Of a DNA stretch of 64,000 bases, positions 1 through 13,739 are shown piece by piece. The stretch's first letter is position 1. Each line of letters opens with the position of its first letter. The notes below the pieces were generated by a model, which searched no databases, was not told the DNA's origin, and saw nothing but the letters and a program-made list of their open reading frames with translations. The DNA is from Odontesthes bonariensis (lineage: Eukaryota; Chordata; Actinopteri; Atheriniformes; Atherinopsidae), in assembly GCF_027942865.1 (NCBI RefSeq), contig NC_134515.1, positions 14,175,227-14,239,226 on the forward strand, written 5' to 3'. Position numbers and translations under genes: made by a program.

Positions 1-1110
1 GTCATACTTGGCGATGTAGACGCTGGTCTTTGGTAACACATTGAGCTTAAACACAAAAAATTGTAAAAGTTTTTCAACTGTATTATTGTAAAGCTGCAAT
101 CAAAAAAATACAATATTTATCTTAACATTTCACATAGTCATTCTCCCTCAGTGATTTTCTCCATTTCTCGCGGTATTATACATCCAACATTACTAAACGT
201 CTTACCTCAGAGGTTCATTGCTGAGGTTTGAAGGTTCATCCTTGGACATGTCACTTGTCATGCTTGGCAATGGAGACACTGGTCTTTGGTAACACATTGA
301 GCTTAAACACAAAAAATTGTAAAAGTTTTTCAACTGTATTATTGTAAAGCTGCAATCAAAAAAATACAATATTTATCTTAACATTTCACATAGTCATTCT
401 CCCTCAGTGATTTTCTCCATTTCTCGCGGTATTATACATCCAACATTACTAAACGTCTTACCTCAGAGGTTCATTGCTGAAGTTTGAAGGTTCATCTTTG
501 GACATGTCACTTGTCATGCTTGGCGATGTAGACGCTGGTCTTTGGTGCGACATTGAGCTTCAACACAAAAAAATTTAAAAGTTTTTAAATTGTAATATTG
601 TGGAGCTTCAATGAAGAATTTGCAATATTTATTTTAACATTTCACATAGTCATTCTCCCTCAGTGATTTTCTCCATTTCTCGCGGTATTATACATCCAAC
701 ATTACTAAACGTCTTACCTCAGAGGTTCATTGCTGAAGTTTGAAGGTTCATTCTTGGACATGTCACTTGTCATGCTTGGCGATGTAGACGCTGGTCTTTG
801 GTGCGACATTGAGCTTCAACACAAAAAATTGTAAAAGTTTTTCAATAGTATTATTGTAAAGCTGCAATGAAAAAAATACAATATTTATCTTAACATTTCA
901 CATAGTCATTCTCCCTCAGTGATTTTCTCCATTTCTCGCTGTATTACATCCAACATTACTAAACGTGTTACCTCAGAGGTTCATTGCTGAAGTTTGAAGG
1001 TTCATCCTTGGACATGTCACTTGTCATGCTTGGCGATGGAGACGCTGGTCTTTGGTGCCTCGTTGAGCTTCAACACAAAAAATTGTAAAAAGGTTTTCTT
1101 AAAAAAAACT
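1..1110. repeat. Tandem repeat, about 256-bp unit, 4.3 copies
   Basis: The same block recurs at 1, 257, 513, 769 and 1023, so the period is 254-256 bp. Each unit runs from a GTCATRCTTGGCGATG-type start, through an A/T-rich middle, to a conserved CATTCTCCCTCAGTG stretch and a TTGCTGAAGTTTGAAGG stretch. Copies are mostly over 90% alike by eye. The fifth copy is partial and decays into unique sequence near 1110. The array begins at the window edge and probably continues to the left. No unit has a long conserved reading frame, so this is satellite-like DNA. Confidence 0.93.
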
Positions 1111-1767
1111 AAAATTTTTTCAAAGCTTTTAAATTGTAATATTGATGTGCTCCAAGGAATGACAATTGCCTTCTACCCCAATTGTAACCTCCTTTTTATC
1201 AGGTAAGTATGACTACAACGAACAAAATAGTATATACTCAAACAGACCAGTACCAGAATATCTAGGATTCCGCTGTTAGAGTCCATGGAGTGAATGCCAA
1301 TATTGAGACACACACACACAGTTTAGTTTGCAAATAACATCTATTTATATATTTTCTCCCAAAACAGAAACATGGCTATAAGCATTCAATGCAGAACAAT
1401 GAAAATAAGAAAATAACAAAGGAAAAAACAATGAACAGCGCACATAAAAAACAAAATGTATCCTCTGTTGTTTTGGGTTGAGTCTTCATTTATGAGCTTA
1501 GTGTCAGCTCAAGTGTTCGTTGGGGCCCTTTAATTTGAGTGAGTATCCATATATCCAGAGCTGGCCCAAGGCATAAGCAAACTAAGCGTCTGTTTGGGGT
1601 CCCGTGGCCACTAGGGGGCCCCCATGAGAAATTAACAAAAAAAAAAAAAACATTTTTGCATGTATGAGTGATGATTTCTATCTGATAAAAAAGATATATT
1701 ATTGTATAGAAAAACAATTTTATGTCAATGGAGTGTTGTTGCTGATGATATAGGCCTAGTGAAAATC
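1111..1767. other. No gene seen
   Basis: AT-rich spacer with a short CA run near 1307-1320 and a poly(A) tract near 1637-1650. No splice-flanked reading frame or known family is visible. It may include eroded transposon sequence leading into the hAT-like remnant that follows. Confidence 0.5.
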
Positions 1768-2024
1768 CTTTGAGGACTGTAGGGGACAAAGACAACGGTG
1801 CAAAAAGTGCTTTTTATGTGCCTTGTGGAGCCCATAGCTTAAATCTAGTGGTTTCTGATGCTGCTAAAGTGTCCATGGATGCCACTGGCTTCTTTGGAAA
1901 TGTGGAAAATGCCTATGAGATGCCTGGTGAGCCACAATCTGATGCCATGAAGAGGCTGGACCTTTTTTTAATGCCGTGGTTGACTGTACCATCCAGTCTT
2001 TGGAGGACTGCTTTTAGTCCCTAG
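1768..2024 (+). pseudogene. hAT-like (ZMYM1-type) transposase remnant
   Basis: The + frame from 1770 encodes a segment around PCGAHSLNLVVSDAAK and then FFGNVENAY. This matches the conserved core of hAT-type transposase-like proteins annotated in fish as zinc finger MYM-type 1-like. Only about 84 codons survive, and neither the N-terminal zinc fingers nor the C-terminal dimerisation domain is present. The family normally has 600 or more residues, so this is a dead fragment. Element boundaries are not visible. Confidence 0.72.
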
Positions 2025-3984
2025 GGGAGATTCAGAAGCATTTTTAGACTGAAACATCCCATAGTTTTCCCCTCTTTTAATTTCTAAAATGATATTATGT
2101 ACAGGTGACGTTATTGCGGTCATTAACTTGTGTTTCCCTGTTCCATCAGGTACCCTTTGAATGGTGTTTGTTTTGTTGTCCCCTCTTTTCTGTCTTGTCA
2201 AACCCCAGCTGGTCGAGGCGGATGGCCACCCTTCCTGAGTCTGGTTCTGCCAGAGGTTTCTTCCTGTTAAAAAGGAGTCGTTCCTTTCCACAGTCGCCTC
2301 AGGCACGCTCAGGACGGGAGATTGGACTGAAGACAAGTTTCGGTGCAATCTGTTGGTTTCCTTAGCTCGGAAATTGTTTTTGAATTGGCTAATTTCCATT
2401 CAGACATCTTGTAGAATACTTTCTTTTTTTTTAATTCACTCTAAGTTCAATCATCAAATAGAAATCAAAATAGGCTAAAAATATTTTCCAGTACAACTTT
2501 ACAATACTTAGCATGTATTAGTTTTCCTAGAAGAAGCAGATTGAAATACCATTTGACTTACTTGCCAGCTGTTGTATCCTCGTCCTCAGACATGCTGGTT
2601 TTAGGAGTTGTTTCAGATGTTTTCTGCTCTTCAGTAAGACCATGCTGTGATTTTATCTTGTTGATATTTGTGACATAAAGTCACATCCTTGGAAGTAGGC
2701 TTGAAACAGACTTACTGTATCCATGTCAAGATTCAAGTTCAAATATAACTTTTCTGATGAATATTCTCTGAAATGTATTCAGTTCTGCTGACTAACAGAA
2801 GGATTACCTCTGTTCTGACAAAGTCTATCACTAGACATCTTAAGGAAGTAAACTGAGTAGTTAATGTTTAACATCAACATGACTGTAATATGAGGACCTT
2901 GGCCTTGTTATCCAAATTGCTGTCATTTCCTGCATTAAAATTTTGTGCACACATTCATGGATCTGCCAGACTTTATCATGTGACCCCTTTGTGACCCTAT
3001 CAACAATTTGGCATTTTTCTTTTGTACAGAAATACCTCCCTATAACCATTGAATAGATTACCATTAAAAGCTTGGTAATCAGGCACTCTGACACACACCT
3101 TTTCTATTAACATTAATATCAACATGTTCTAACTAGTGTTATGACGGTGATTATTTGGCTGAAAAAATTGTTGCAACAGAGAGTGTTAATCATAGGGAAA
3201 TGCAATCAAAGACAAGGATAATGATCAAACTTAGTCATTTATTTACTGTTCATCAAATACTGTGGAACACAAACCAAAATCAAATGTCTGTGCGAGGCAA
3301 AAGTTTGTCAGCTCCTAGAATTAGCCGTCAAATTTAAGATGGAATTGAATGAAGGTATTTTTATTAAATTAGACCAGGTTCATGTGAGTGCGGGTGCCCT
3401 GTTTTATCTAAAAAGGCACATACCCATTGGCCTAAAAACATTAACCCTTGCCTTATATTCCTTTAACAGCATATGCATCCCCTGTCTGTTAATGATCCTG
3501 TAAAATAAAGCAGGTAAACAAAACAAAAAAACAGGGAGAATACAAACAGTTTGAATTTGATCTTTTTTTTCCCCAAGATGAAGTTAGATTCATACTTTGT
3601 AATCTTGTGGGTTCAAAATACTATTTCACAAGATATAATTTAATTCCTTTTTTTGATTTCTTTGAACGCTAGTCTCTTGTATATACATAGTCATTACAAG
3701 AGACCAGCCACTGTTAACCTAAATATAACCTGGCTTCTTTAAATACAACCAGATCCTCTATATGTCTGATTTGTGAATCATTTAGATGCTCTTTAAAACA
3801 CCAAAATGTTATGCTTTAAAAGTTAGAACAGGTACCAGTGGTGTTTGCTTGGATAATGAATACTTCCCACTTTGATGGCATGACATTTTTTTTCTTGTGG
3901 GACCTTTGACATTTGTGCTTATTAGTAGCTAAAAATGGATGCATCATCACACATGATGCCTTTTCTTTTCTATATACACCACCT
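2025..3984. other. No gene seen
   Basis: AT-rich intergenic DNA. Short open frames occur on both strands but show no family similarity, codon bias or plausible splice context. A 10-bp inverted repeat (GTCTCTTGTA/TACAAGAGAC) lies near 3672-3704. Confidence 0.5.
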
Positions 3985-4757
3985 CTTTGTTCTCAGTCAC
4001 ACACATAACTTTTCAAATCACTGCTATGCAGATGATACCCAACTGTACTCATAATTCCCACAAGATGACCCCACGATTCCAGCATGAATCTCAGCTTGCC
4101 TCTCTGACATCTTCACATGGATGAAGGAACTTATCCTCTTCAAGCTGCACAGTGGTAGCACCGTTGCCTCACAGCAAGAGGGAATCCCGGCTGGGGCCTT
4201 CCTGTGTGGAGTTTACATGTTCTCCCTGTGTATGTATGCGTGGGTTCTCTCTGGGTACTACGGCTTCGTCCCACCATCCAAAAAACATGCCTATCAGGTT
4301 AACTGGTGACTTTAAATTGACCCTAGGAGTGTGTGGGGGTGTGGATGGTTGTTTGTCTCATTTGTCTCTATGTAACAACATGAGAAAAAAAAATCAGGCT
4401 GTGACTGACTCAGAATGTCACCTGGCTCTTGGTAGAGGCCATGGTTATCTCCCACTTCAACTACTGTAATACTGTTCTAGTAGGTCTCCCTACCTGCACA
4501 GTTAAACTCCTACAAATGTTTTAGAACACAGCAGCACATCTGGTTTTTGATCAACCAAAAGGGACATATTTGACTCTATTGTCACTCCATTACAAATTTA
4601 ATTAAACTGGCAACCCATGGCTGCCAGAAAAAAAATCAAGTCAATAATGCTTGACGACTGTTGGGTTTCCACCAAGCAATATCAACTCAGTCATACAAGC
4701 TACATGCGACTTCTTTTGCGTAAAAGCATCCGCTAAATATTTGATTCTAAATCTAAA
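3985..4757 (+). mobile_element. L2/Maui-like LINE 3' fragment, dead, with nested SINE
   Basis: The + frame near 4017 reads the reverse-transcriptase motif HCYADDTQLY, with stop codons a few residues later. It continues with SACLSDIFTWMKE, typical of L2/CR1-clade elements. After an interrupting SINE at 4146-4382, the same element resumes with a VISHFNYCNTVLVGLP-like segment around 4441-4500. Near 4720 there is a 3' tail like AAAAGCATCCGCTAAAT, the usual L2 3' end. Several in-frame stops show it is inactive. The nested SINE inserted after the LINE. Confidence 0.78.
4146..4382 (+). mobile_element. tRNA-derived SINE-like repeat, copy 1
   Basis: It contains the common fish repeat with TTGCCTCACAGCAAGAGG, CTGGGGCCTTCCTGTGTGGA and CATGTTCTCCCTGTG motifs, ending with a TGGTTGTTTGTCTC stretch. 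It is the same family as the fuller copy at 39877-40237, in which a B-box-like GGGTTTGAATCC is visible. This copy sits inside the LINE remnant, so the nesting order is clear. The apparent peptides across it are repeat translations, not a gene. Confidence 0.8.
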
Positions 4758-7700
4758 AGCATGTTCCTTCTAAGCTCACTTTGTTGTGTGAGCAGAAGTT
4801 GTTGTCTGAATAATGTAGAAAAAGTCAAATATAGAGAATGTTAGAGAGACAAGACAAAGCAAATTCCCTGGAGACATAAACCTTACATTGGCATTTTGCC
4901 GTGATGAAAACAGAGATCACAAATGTATCAAAAGTTCTTGCGAAATTCAATGATTGGTCACCAAGAATACAGATGTAAGAAGAGAAGAACCATTGCTGAT
5001 GAATAGCCTGGATGATGTCTAAAAGAGCATTAGGAAGGTGAAACGGAGAACAATGTAAATGAAGGAGTCATTCAGCATATTTCACCACTTGCTATTACAT
5101 ACACTGTATGCATACTGCTTCTGATTTAGTATGAAGAATTAAACCATTAAACTAACCGTACTGATAATGTGTAACATCCTCTGGTCCCTTAACTGGATTT
5201 TCAAGGATAAATATTTACAATGAAGAAGATCAACATCTGTCTAAAAGTTGGAAGGAGCCAGATTAAACAGTTTTAACTGAGTGCAAATGTAGGGAAGGTG
5301 TGTATCATTCCTTTGGTATTCATGACCCTTTGAAGCATAACAAAGTTGAATGTTGTTTTGTTTGTTTGTTTTCTCCACCACTGATATAGAGCACTGTATG
5401 CTACCTTTTGGCTGCAGTCATAGTACACTAGGTGGTTCTGAATATGGCCATGTCTTTGGATGGAATATGTGACAAATCTCCCGATACAGTAAGTTCTGTT
5501 TGATGTCCGAATTAACTGCATTTGGGTGTCTCTTTAACGTCATATAACTTCGGTCACTTTGGTAGCAGTAATATGATTAATCAGAAACAAGGGTTAGATT
5601 GCACTTTCTGTAACATTAAGATCATTTTCATTAGGCACTAGAAGAAGACTAGAAGTCAGATGATGAATCACTTTGGTCCAAGAAAATTAAATTAAAGTAC
5701 ATTTTTGGATGTCCTTGATGATCTGATGATTATTTATCTTGTGTCAATACTAAAAAATACCTTGCCTGTATTATGCAAGACTTCCAGTGTCTCAAAAACA
5801 GCCTCCACTTGACCTCAGGGAGGACCTATTTAAAAAAGCAGAGTATATTGAAATGACCTTCAGATTGACTGTCAACATTATGACATATGGTTTCTGATTA
5901 ACCATATTGCTGCAATCAACGTGACGGTTGTCTCATTCCACCCAAGGATAGCTTAATTTTGGCAGGACACATGCACTGTAACCCATATTTTTATTGCTCC
6001 CTTTATTGATTCCTGCTGTTATCTTTTAAAAATATTCCTCCTACCTTCCATGTGTGGGAAAGGTGGAATATACTTCACAGATTATATGAGTATTTGTTTG
6101 TACAGCATACAATTTAGCTTTTCATGGCAATCATTTTGCATGTTTTTTTCCAAGTAAAGTTAACTCATTGGATGTTACGGTACAAAAAACATGATTTAAC
6201 AAAGTGACAAATGAGGTGGTATAAAAAAATGTACACAATCCAGGTCAGATCAGTTCTGAGTCCTTCCCACTGTAGAAATAATGTAACCTACAGCATAAAC
6301 TATTGTCCTTTCAGAATAGAATAGAAAAATACTTTATTCACAAGAAGTCCCAACACAAGAATGAACTCTCCGATTTTATCTGTATGCCCTCTTTTTTGTG
6401 TACATAACAGTATGAATCCACCAATTACTTAAAAAATAAATGACTAAATTAAATAAGCAGACTTCTTACTGTTGGTAGCAGGCAGCACCAATACTATAAT
6501 GCATAGAGTAAAAAGAGAGTAGGGGTATATCTCTTATGGTTGAATAGAATAAAATAAGTAAAAACAGAAAACATTTCTTGTTGAGTGCAAGGAATGTTGA
6601 GGTAAAATTCTGAACATTTTCAGGCATTACAGGGTTAGGGTAAGCCATTATGAATCAATTACAGAATTAAATACTTTTGTACTTAACTTTCCTTGAAAGA
6701 AAAGTTTATTAGAATTAATTTTCTGAAAATGGGGACACAAATAAAGTAAATGTATCCAATTAACAAAGAGACAAAAAGGTGGACTACAGCCACTGCTGTA
6801 TTTGGGTCAAAATCATGGAGCCAAAAGCTGAGTAAGATATGCTTGTACAGTGCATGCCCAAGCACTCCACTAAGATACAGTCTGCCAACCTTTTTGAGTA
6901 ATGAATTTCATCCCATTTGATGCAAGTAATTACTCAAAAAGGGTTGGCAGGCTGTATCTTAGCATTGTGTGTGGATTTATAAGAAAACTCTCCTACTTCG
7001 TCATCTTGATTGCATGTCTGAAACGGCATACCTTCATCCTGTGTCTCTTTACAGTTTGTCTGGTAAACCACATGACGATTAGTGGATCACTGGCCCCTGT
7101 GCTATAATCTGTGGGACGGAGCAGCTCTGAAAGGGCACTTGTGGATAATTGTTCGGGTCGTGTTTAGCCGCACACTGTGCGATAGCACTCCTGCCTTTCC
7201 ACTTTTTCTCCGTTTGTTCGTGTTTGCAAGTGTGTGTCGTGTAGCGGGTGTTCCCAGGTGGCTGAAAGGGATTTGGGTGTCTAAATGTTTCCAGTGGAAG
7301 AATTTAACCTTTGGCCTCTAAAGGAAAGTGCTCTGCATTCATCAGTAAGAAAGTGGACAAAACCTCATGCACACTTACAGTCATGAGCAAACACGCTAAT
7401 AAGCACATATGGGAATACATACACTTAGTTAGGAGGTTGCCATGATGATTCATGAGGACATAGTGCATTTCATTCCCCTTGAGGGAAGATCTTTGACCCC
7501 TGCAGTTGCAACAAGCAGTTTAGTTCTAGTCGATCACATCCGTACTGTCGTCTGTGAGTTCTCTGCTTTCACCTCACTCTCATCCTCCCCTCTTCACCTC
7601 CCTCTCACCTTAGTCTTTGTCTCCTTCGTGGTGTTTTTGCTCCAGTCGCTACGCCGTCTCAGAGAATACACACACAAAACCAAGAGTTACGTGTTACGTT

Positions 7701-7780
7701 AAATGTTTCTTCTTATGTCATGTAAAAGTTTTCACCTCATTTTTTATCTTTCATCCTCTCACAATCATTGTGAAATAACG
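4758..7780. other. No gene seen; one long inverted repeat
   Basis: AT-rich spacer without recognisable coding sequence. A hairpin-forming inverted repeat at 6870-6962 is listed separately. A short AGAATAGAAAAATACTTTATT stretch near 6315 looks like a remnant of a retrotransposon 3' end but is too short to assign. Confidence 0.5.
6870..6962. repeat. Inverted repeat, 33/34-bp arms, 26-bp loop
   Basis: The left arm (6870-6902) begins CTAAGATACAG and ends TTTTTGAGTAAT. The right arm (6929-6962) is its reverse complement with one substitution and one extra base. The 26-bp spacer begins GAATTTCATCCC. The size fits either a very short MITE or a foldback RNA precursor. No flanking target duplication is obvious. 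Confidence 0.85.
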
Positions 7781-8235
7781 TCACCCCTGTGGCGGTGGAA
7801 GACAGAAGAGGGCCCGAATGCAGACGGCAAACCAGAGGCTTATTTAAAACTGAAACCGAAGACACAGCAGAAAAACATACACTAAACTGTGAAAACAACA
7901 ACCAAAAAATAATAACTTACAGAACAAAACAGATAAAACTAGACAGGCGGAGGACAGAACTACAGAGAATAACAAAGTAGAGCAGAACGGGAAGGATCTG
8001 ACAATAACTGAGGCAAACTGGAGAACTGATGAGTAAGACTGCAGCTGTGACAGATTGACAACAAGTGAGTGTGGAGCAGACCAGAAACTGAACTGAGACT
8101 ACATCAATTAAAAATACAGATAGCTATGAAACAACAGCAAGAATAACAACAAAGGCAAACCATAAGAGGGGCTATAAACAAAAAGGCAAATGAAGAATAG
8201 ACGAACACAAACAAAGAATAAATCCTGATTCAAAC
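7781..8235. repeat. Probable interspersed repeat, A/C-rich, unassigned
   Basis: It starts with CACCCCTGTGGCGGTGGAAG, then GGGCCCGAATGCAGACGG and AGGCTTATTTAAAAC, followed by a long A- and C-rich stretch poor in T. Similar leaders (a pathway of AATGCAGAC then TTATTTAAA) occur in dispersed fish repeats. Family and ends are not resolved. It abuts a SINE fragment at 8236. Confidence 0.35.
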
Positions 8236-8309
8236 CATCCATCCATCCACTTTCTATACCCGCTTAATCCGTCGGGGATTAGCTGGAGCCTATCCCAGCG
8301 GTCATCGGG
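8236..8309 (-). mobile_element. SINE-like repeat fragment, copy 2a (tail end)
   Basis: It contains CATCCATCCAC, TTTCTATACCCGCTTAAT and GGAGCCTATCCCAGC. In the full copy at 39877-40237 these are the left end as read on the + strand. The match stops at the sequence ending ATCGGG (8309). Confidence 0.8.
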
Positions 8310-8670
8310 CTAATTCAAACCAATAACTCAAAATACTAAGAACACACCCAGAACAAGTTTGTGATTTACCTTATAGCATCAGCTTTAGTTTGACTAAAAG
8401 CTAGCAGTTGCTGTTTCAGAGCTCTGATGTGATAGATGTTCTGCTCTTCAAAGAGGACAGACTGCAAGCTAAGCACAGCTGCACTGAATGTTTGAAGTTA
8501 AGCTCTTCACAGTGTCAGACACAAGTTGTCACCCTGGAACAATTCACAGTTAAATGTGATATTTTTGTACTTTCCACTAACATTATCAGGATTCCATCTA
8601 AGAGTTATAGATGCTGTCATCTCTGCCATCTCATTAGCTGAGCTACAGCTAAAGACAATCCTGAAGACAA

Positions 8671-8798
8671 TCCCAGCTGCCATTGGGCGAGATGCAGAGT
8701 ACGACTCGGACAGGTCGTCAGACCATCGCAGGGCCAACACAGAGACAAGAGACCAACCACCACTGAATCACCAATTAACCTAACATATATGTGATTGT
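8671..8798 (-). mobile_element. SINE-like repeat fragment, copy 2b
   Basis: It picks up the same SINE family with TCCCAGCTGCCATTGGG, then GACAGGTCGTCAGACCATC, CAGGGCCAACACAGAGACA and ACCAATTAACCTAACAT. It starts with a 17-bp stretch resembling the end of copy 2a (14 of 17 identical). Copies 2a and 2b could be one element split by the 361 bp between them. Confidence 0.75.
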
Positions 8799-10792
<1,994 letters not shown>

Positions 10793-11460
10793 ATACCATA
10801 CAATCACTGCTGCAGCTGTGGGCGTCATCAATTAAAATAAATCAGTTTAAAGACACATGGAGCAGATTGGCTGCAAATCTAACATCTCTGCAATCCTGCT
10901 GCTGTGTTAAATGTAATCACAACTGACTGTAAAAATTAGGGTAAAAACCACAAAACAGAATTCAGCTATTCGAAAGACAAAAACATTTGTTTTGAAACTT
11001 TAGATATGACTTTAACAGGAGGAATATTTCTGTGCTCTTTTTGGTATTTTTGGTATGATGTTTATGTTCCTATCCATCATGCAGTACAATCAGGAAGCTG
11101 TCCATTGGTCCGAAATCCATTCAGCTACAAGAATAATCTGTAGCAAACATACAGAAAGTCATCCAGGAAGTGTAACAGAAGTGTAAAGATGCTGCAAAGT
11201 TGGACATGTGGTGATTTAAATTGTTAAATTGTTAAACTTCTGCGGTTGTGAGACATCTATGTTTGCTGTTGTTTGAGCAGCAAGTCAGAAATATGCACAT
11301 TCATGAAGACAAGGAGAGTGTGTGGTTCATGTATTTTGATTTTCATCTTTTTGTCAGCAGGATTACTCCAGATCTTGAGTATGGATTTACATGAAGACTT
11401 TAGCAGTGCTTCTTTGTGTTCATTGGTTCATGTGTGTGTAGTAAAAGAATGTGAATTCCT
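10793..11460. other. No gene seen
   Basis: Intergenic sequence with no recognisable coding or repeat features. Confidence 0.5.
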
Positions 11461-11469
11461 GATTACTGG

Positions 11470-11976
11470 TAGCCTGGCTGACGCGTCCACAATCTCGATG
11501 AGATGGTGGTCTGGGAACTAGGTGTGCATTTTCTCGTATTTGAGGCGTGGTTTACGAATGCCTAGAGCCGTTTATTGGGCGCTACGAATATCTATCAAAT
11601 GGCGTCTGGTTCTTCCCATGCTGCTTTGCGCACGATTCATAGCCAATTGTATCACTTATACCAGATGACGACAGAAATTCGACTAGGAAGAAGAAGAAAA
11701 AAAGTAAAATAAAAGTAAACTTGCGCTCTAAGCTACTTAAAACACTTTCTAAGGCTGCATCGAACGGTAACGTTGTGTCCTCTGCCATGTTTGATTTACA
11801 CTCTACAAGCTTCGGTGTCGCGCATAGACGTCGTCATCGCCTTGCTGACCCCCCCCCCCCCCCCCCCCCCCTCCCGTTCTGTGATTGGTTCCCAAACTCA
11901 GGCAAAAATAAGGGCGGTGGTTTCCAGGCTTTGCAGTGAGAATTGCGCGCAAAGCAGCATGGGAATTCCCAGGCTA
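11470..11976. mobile_element. 507-bp non-autonomous DNA transposon with 9-bp flanking duplication
   Basis: GATTACTGG occurs at 11461-11469 and again at 11977-11985, directly flanking the block. The ends are inverted: TAGCCTGG on the left and CCAGGCTA on the right. No transposase is encoded. A duplication of 8-9 bp fits hAT, P or Mutator-like elements; the family is not decided. The block is more CpG-rich than its surroundings and holds a 23-bp C run at 11849-11871. Confidence 0.82.
11849..11871. repeat. Poly(C) run, 23 bp
   Basis: Uninterrupted C tract inside the 507-bp transposon. Length in the assembly may be unreliable. It follows a CGTCGTCATCG stretch. Confidence 0.95.
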
Positions 11977-11985
11977 GATTACTGG

Positions 11986-13194
11986 GGCAAATTAAGAGAT
12001 TTATGCGTTCAGAGAGAAAACTTTTAAGAAATTAAGAAAAAAGGAGAAGATGCTGGATGGACAAAGATATGATGAAGGCAAAAGAACCTTTGATTATTTT
12101 TTTCACCTGGAAAAAATGATTGAATTCACTGTGCATTTTATAGTCAGCTAAATATAATAAATGCAAACAAATAGTCATTTATGATGATGAAAATACACGT
12201 AATCAGTGCTCTCCTTTCTATTTCTCCTCTTATTGAAATCTGATACCTCTGTCTGGATCTGCCATCAGAGGTACAACCGCGTGTTGTCTGAACTGTTGAC
12301 CTTAGACCTTCAGCCTGGGGTCATGGCTGTCAGGAGCAACAGCAGCAGAACACCAGTGTGGTTACAAGTTGTTTCAAAGATGAGCAGTCAGTAAGACGGA
12401 GAGTTGTTTCTTTTTAATTCATTAGTCTACCCCACAGGGATTTCTGAGAGTCTCCAGAGGTCAAACAGGTCCCTAGCAAAGTAAGGAGAGGCATATTCTC
12501 ACAGTTTGTATGATAATGAGAAAGTAGAGCAGGCAGATGCAACATGTTCAATAAACGATTTTTTTTAACCATTAAATTGTCTCTGCTGCCCTCTAAAGGT
12601 TGAAAGGGGGAACAACATTTCAAAATGTAAAGGAATCAATGACAGCTCTTTCAGAGTGGATAAAACAATGAGTGCATCCTTGTTTGAATACAGTTCTGGG
12701 TTACGTTTTCCAACAAAAGGCAGGCAGGCATTCTACCTTACATGTTTTTATCCACTATGGTGGAAAACAAGCACTTAGTGACAGTTCATTTCTGAAAGTG
12801 ATGTCCTTAAGAAATAAGGGGGAATTGAGACAAGGCTGAGTTATGCCAAATGACAAAGGACTCAAATGAATATCCGTGGCTACAGGTCTTATGGACGAAT
12901 ACTTAAAGAAATGGTAAGAAAGCTTGTCTGAGAGGCTTCAGACACTAACACTAAAAAGTCATTCTAAATGTACCTGTACTGTTGTCCCACACCTGTAAAG
13001 CATCAGGTACTATTACATTACATGGAGTTCCACTAGCAGCAATAATAAAAATTTAAAAAAAAAAACAAGACACAAGCCACTAAGGGATGCTGATACTGGT
13101 GGAGCTGCCAGTAGGAAACTTCTACCTGAGGCTGAAGTACTTAACTCTGATGAAGCCAAAGAAAGACCTGAATCCCAGACCGAAGAAGAGCAGA

Positions 13195-13197
<3 letters not shown>
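11986..13197. other. No gene seen
   Basis: Intergenic. Short frames on both strands have no family similarity. Confidence 0.5.
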
Positions 13198-13278
<81 letters not shown>

Positions 13279-13286
13279 TATGTATA
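13198..13286. repeat. (TA)n microsatellite
   Basis: About 89 bp of alternating TA with a TG interruption near 13260 and a TGTATA end. Ile-Tyr repeat peptides over it are artefacts. Confidence 0.98.
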
Positions 13287-13739
13287 CTCCAAGGTTTTTG
13301 GAAAAGTTGGCAACCCTGAAACATGGAGTGACACAATGTAAATTCAGCCCTGTATATACTCATATAAAGCAGTGTTTGAAACTCAGTGTTGCTCTCTGGT
13401 GGCAACCCACTGTTGTCTATAAATCGGAGTATGTTTATTTTTTGTTTTGTGAATAATGGATTAGCATGAAAACAAAATAAACAGAGCTGAGTGGTCTTTG
13501 AAATCTGAAAGATCTGCTATCAATTTGCAAAGCTCTGTAATTATTCTGTAATTGATTAAAATAATCATTTTCAATCACTAATAATCATACAACCAGCGGG
13601 TCTACTTTCTCTGAGTAAGGAATATTTCAAGACGAATTTCCATTGTTTGCCAAACCAACAGAGAGCCCACGGCTCGTTTAATCTGAAAATCATTGAGCGG
13701 AACTAGTAGTTACGAACTTCCGGAGACAAACACCGCTGT

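Noticed and set aside
1-1110. CRISPR-like array
   Set aside because: Units are 256 bp, repeats run continuously with no unique spacers, and the organism is a vertebrate.
994-1206. 70-codon open frame at the end of the tandem array
   Set aside because: It lies inside repeat units, and equivalent positions in the other copies are not open.
1490-1795. 101-codon - frame containing LGPALDIW
   Set aside because: No domain or splice context; it overlaps poly(A)-rich repeat-like DNA and the hAT remnant on the other strand.
6315-6345. Possible retrotransposon 3' end
   Set aside because: Only about 30 bp of A/T-rich likeness, too short to support a call.
13087-13405. Open frames rich in Ile-Tyr across the TA repeat
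   Set aside because: Dinucleotide-repeat translation; the same artefact recurs at 46051-46381.
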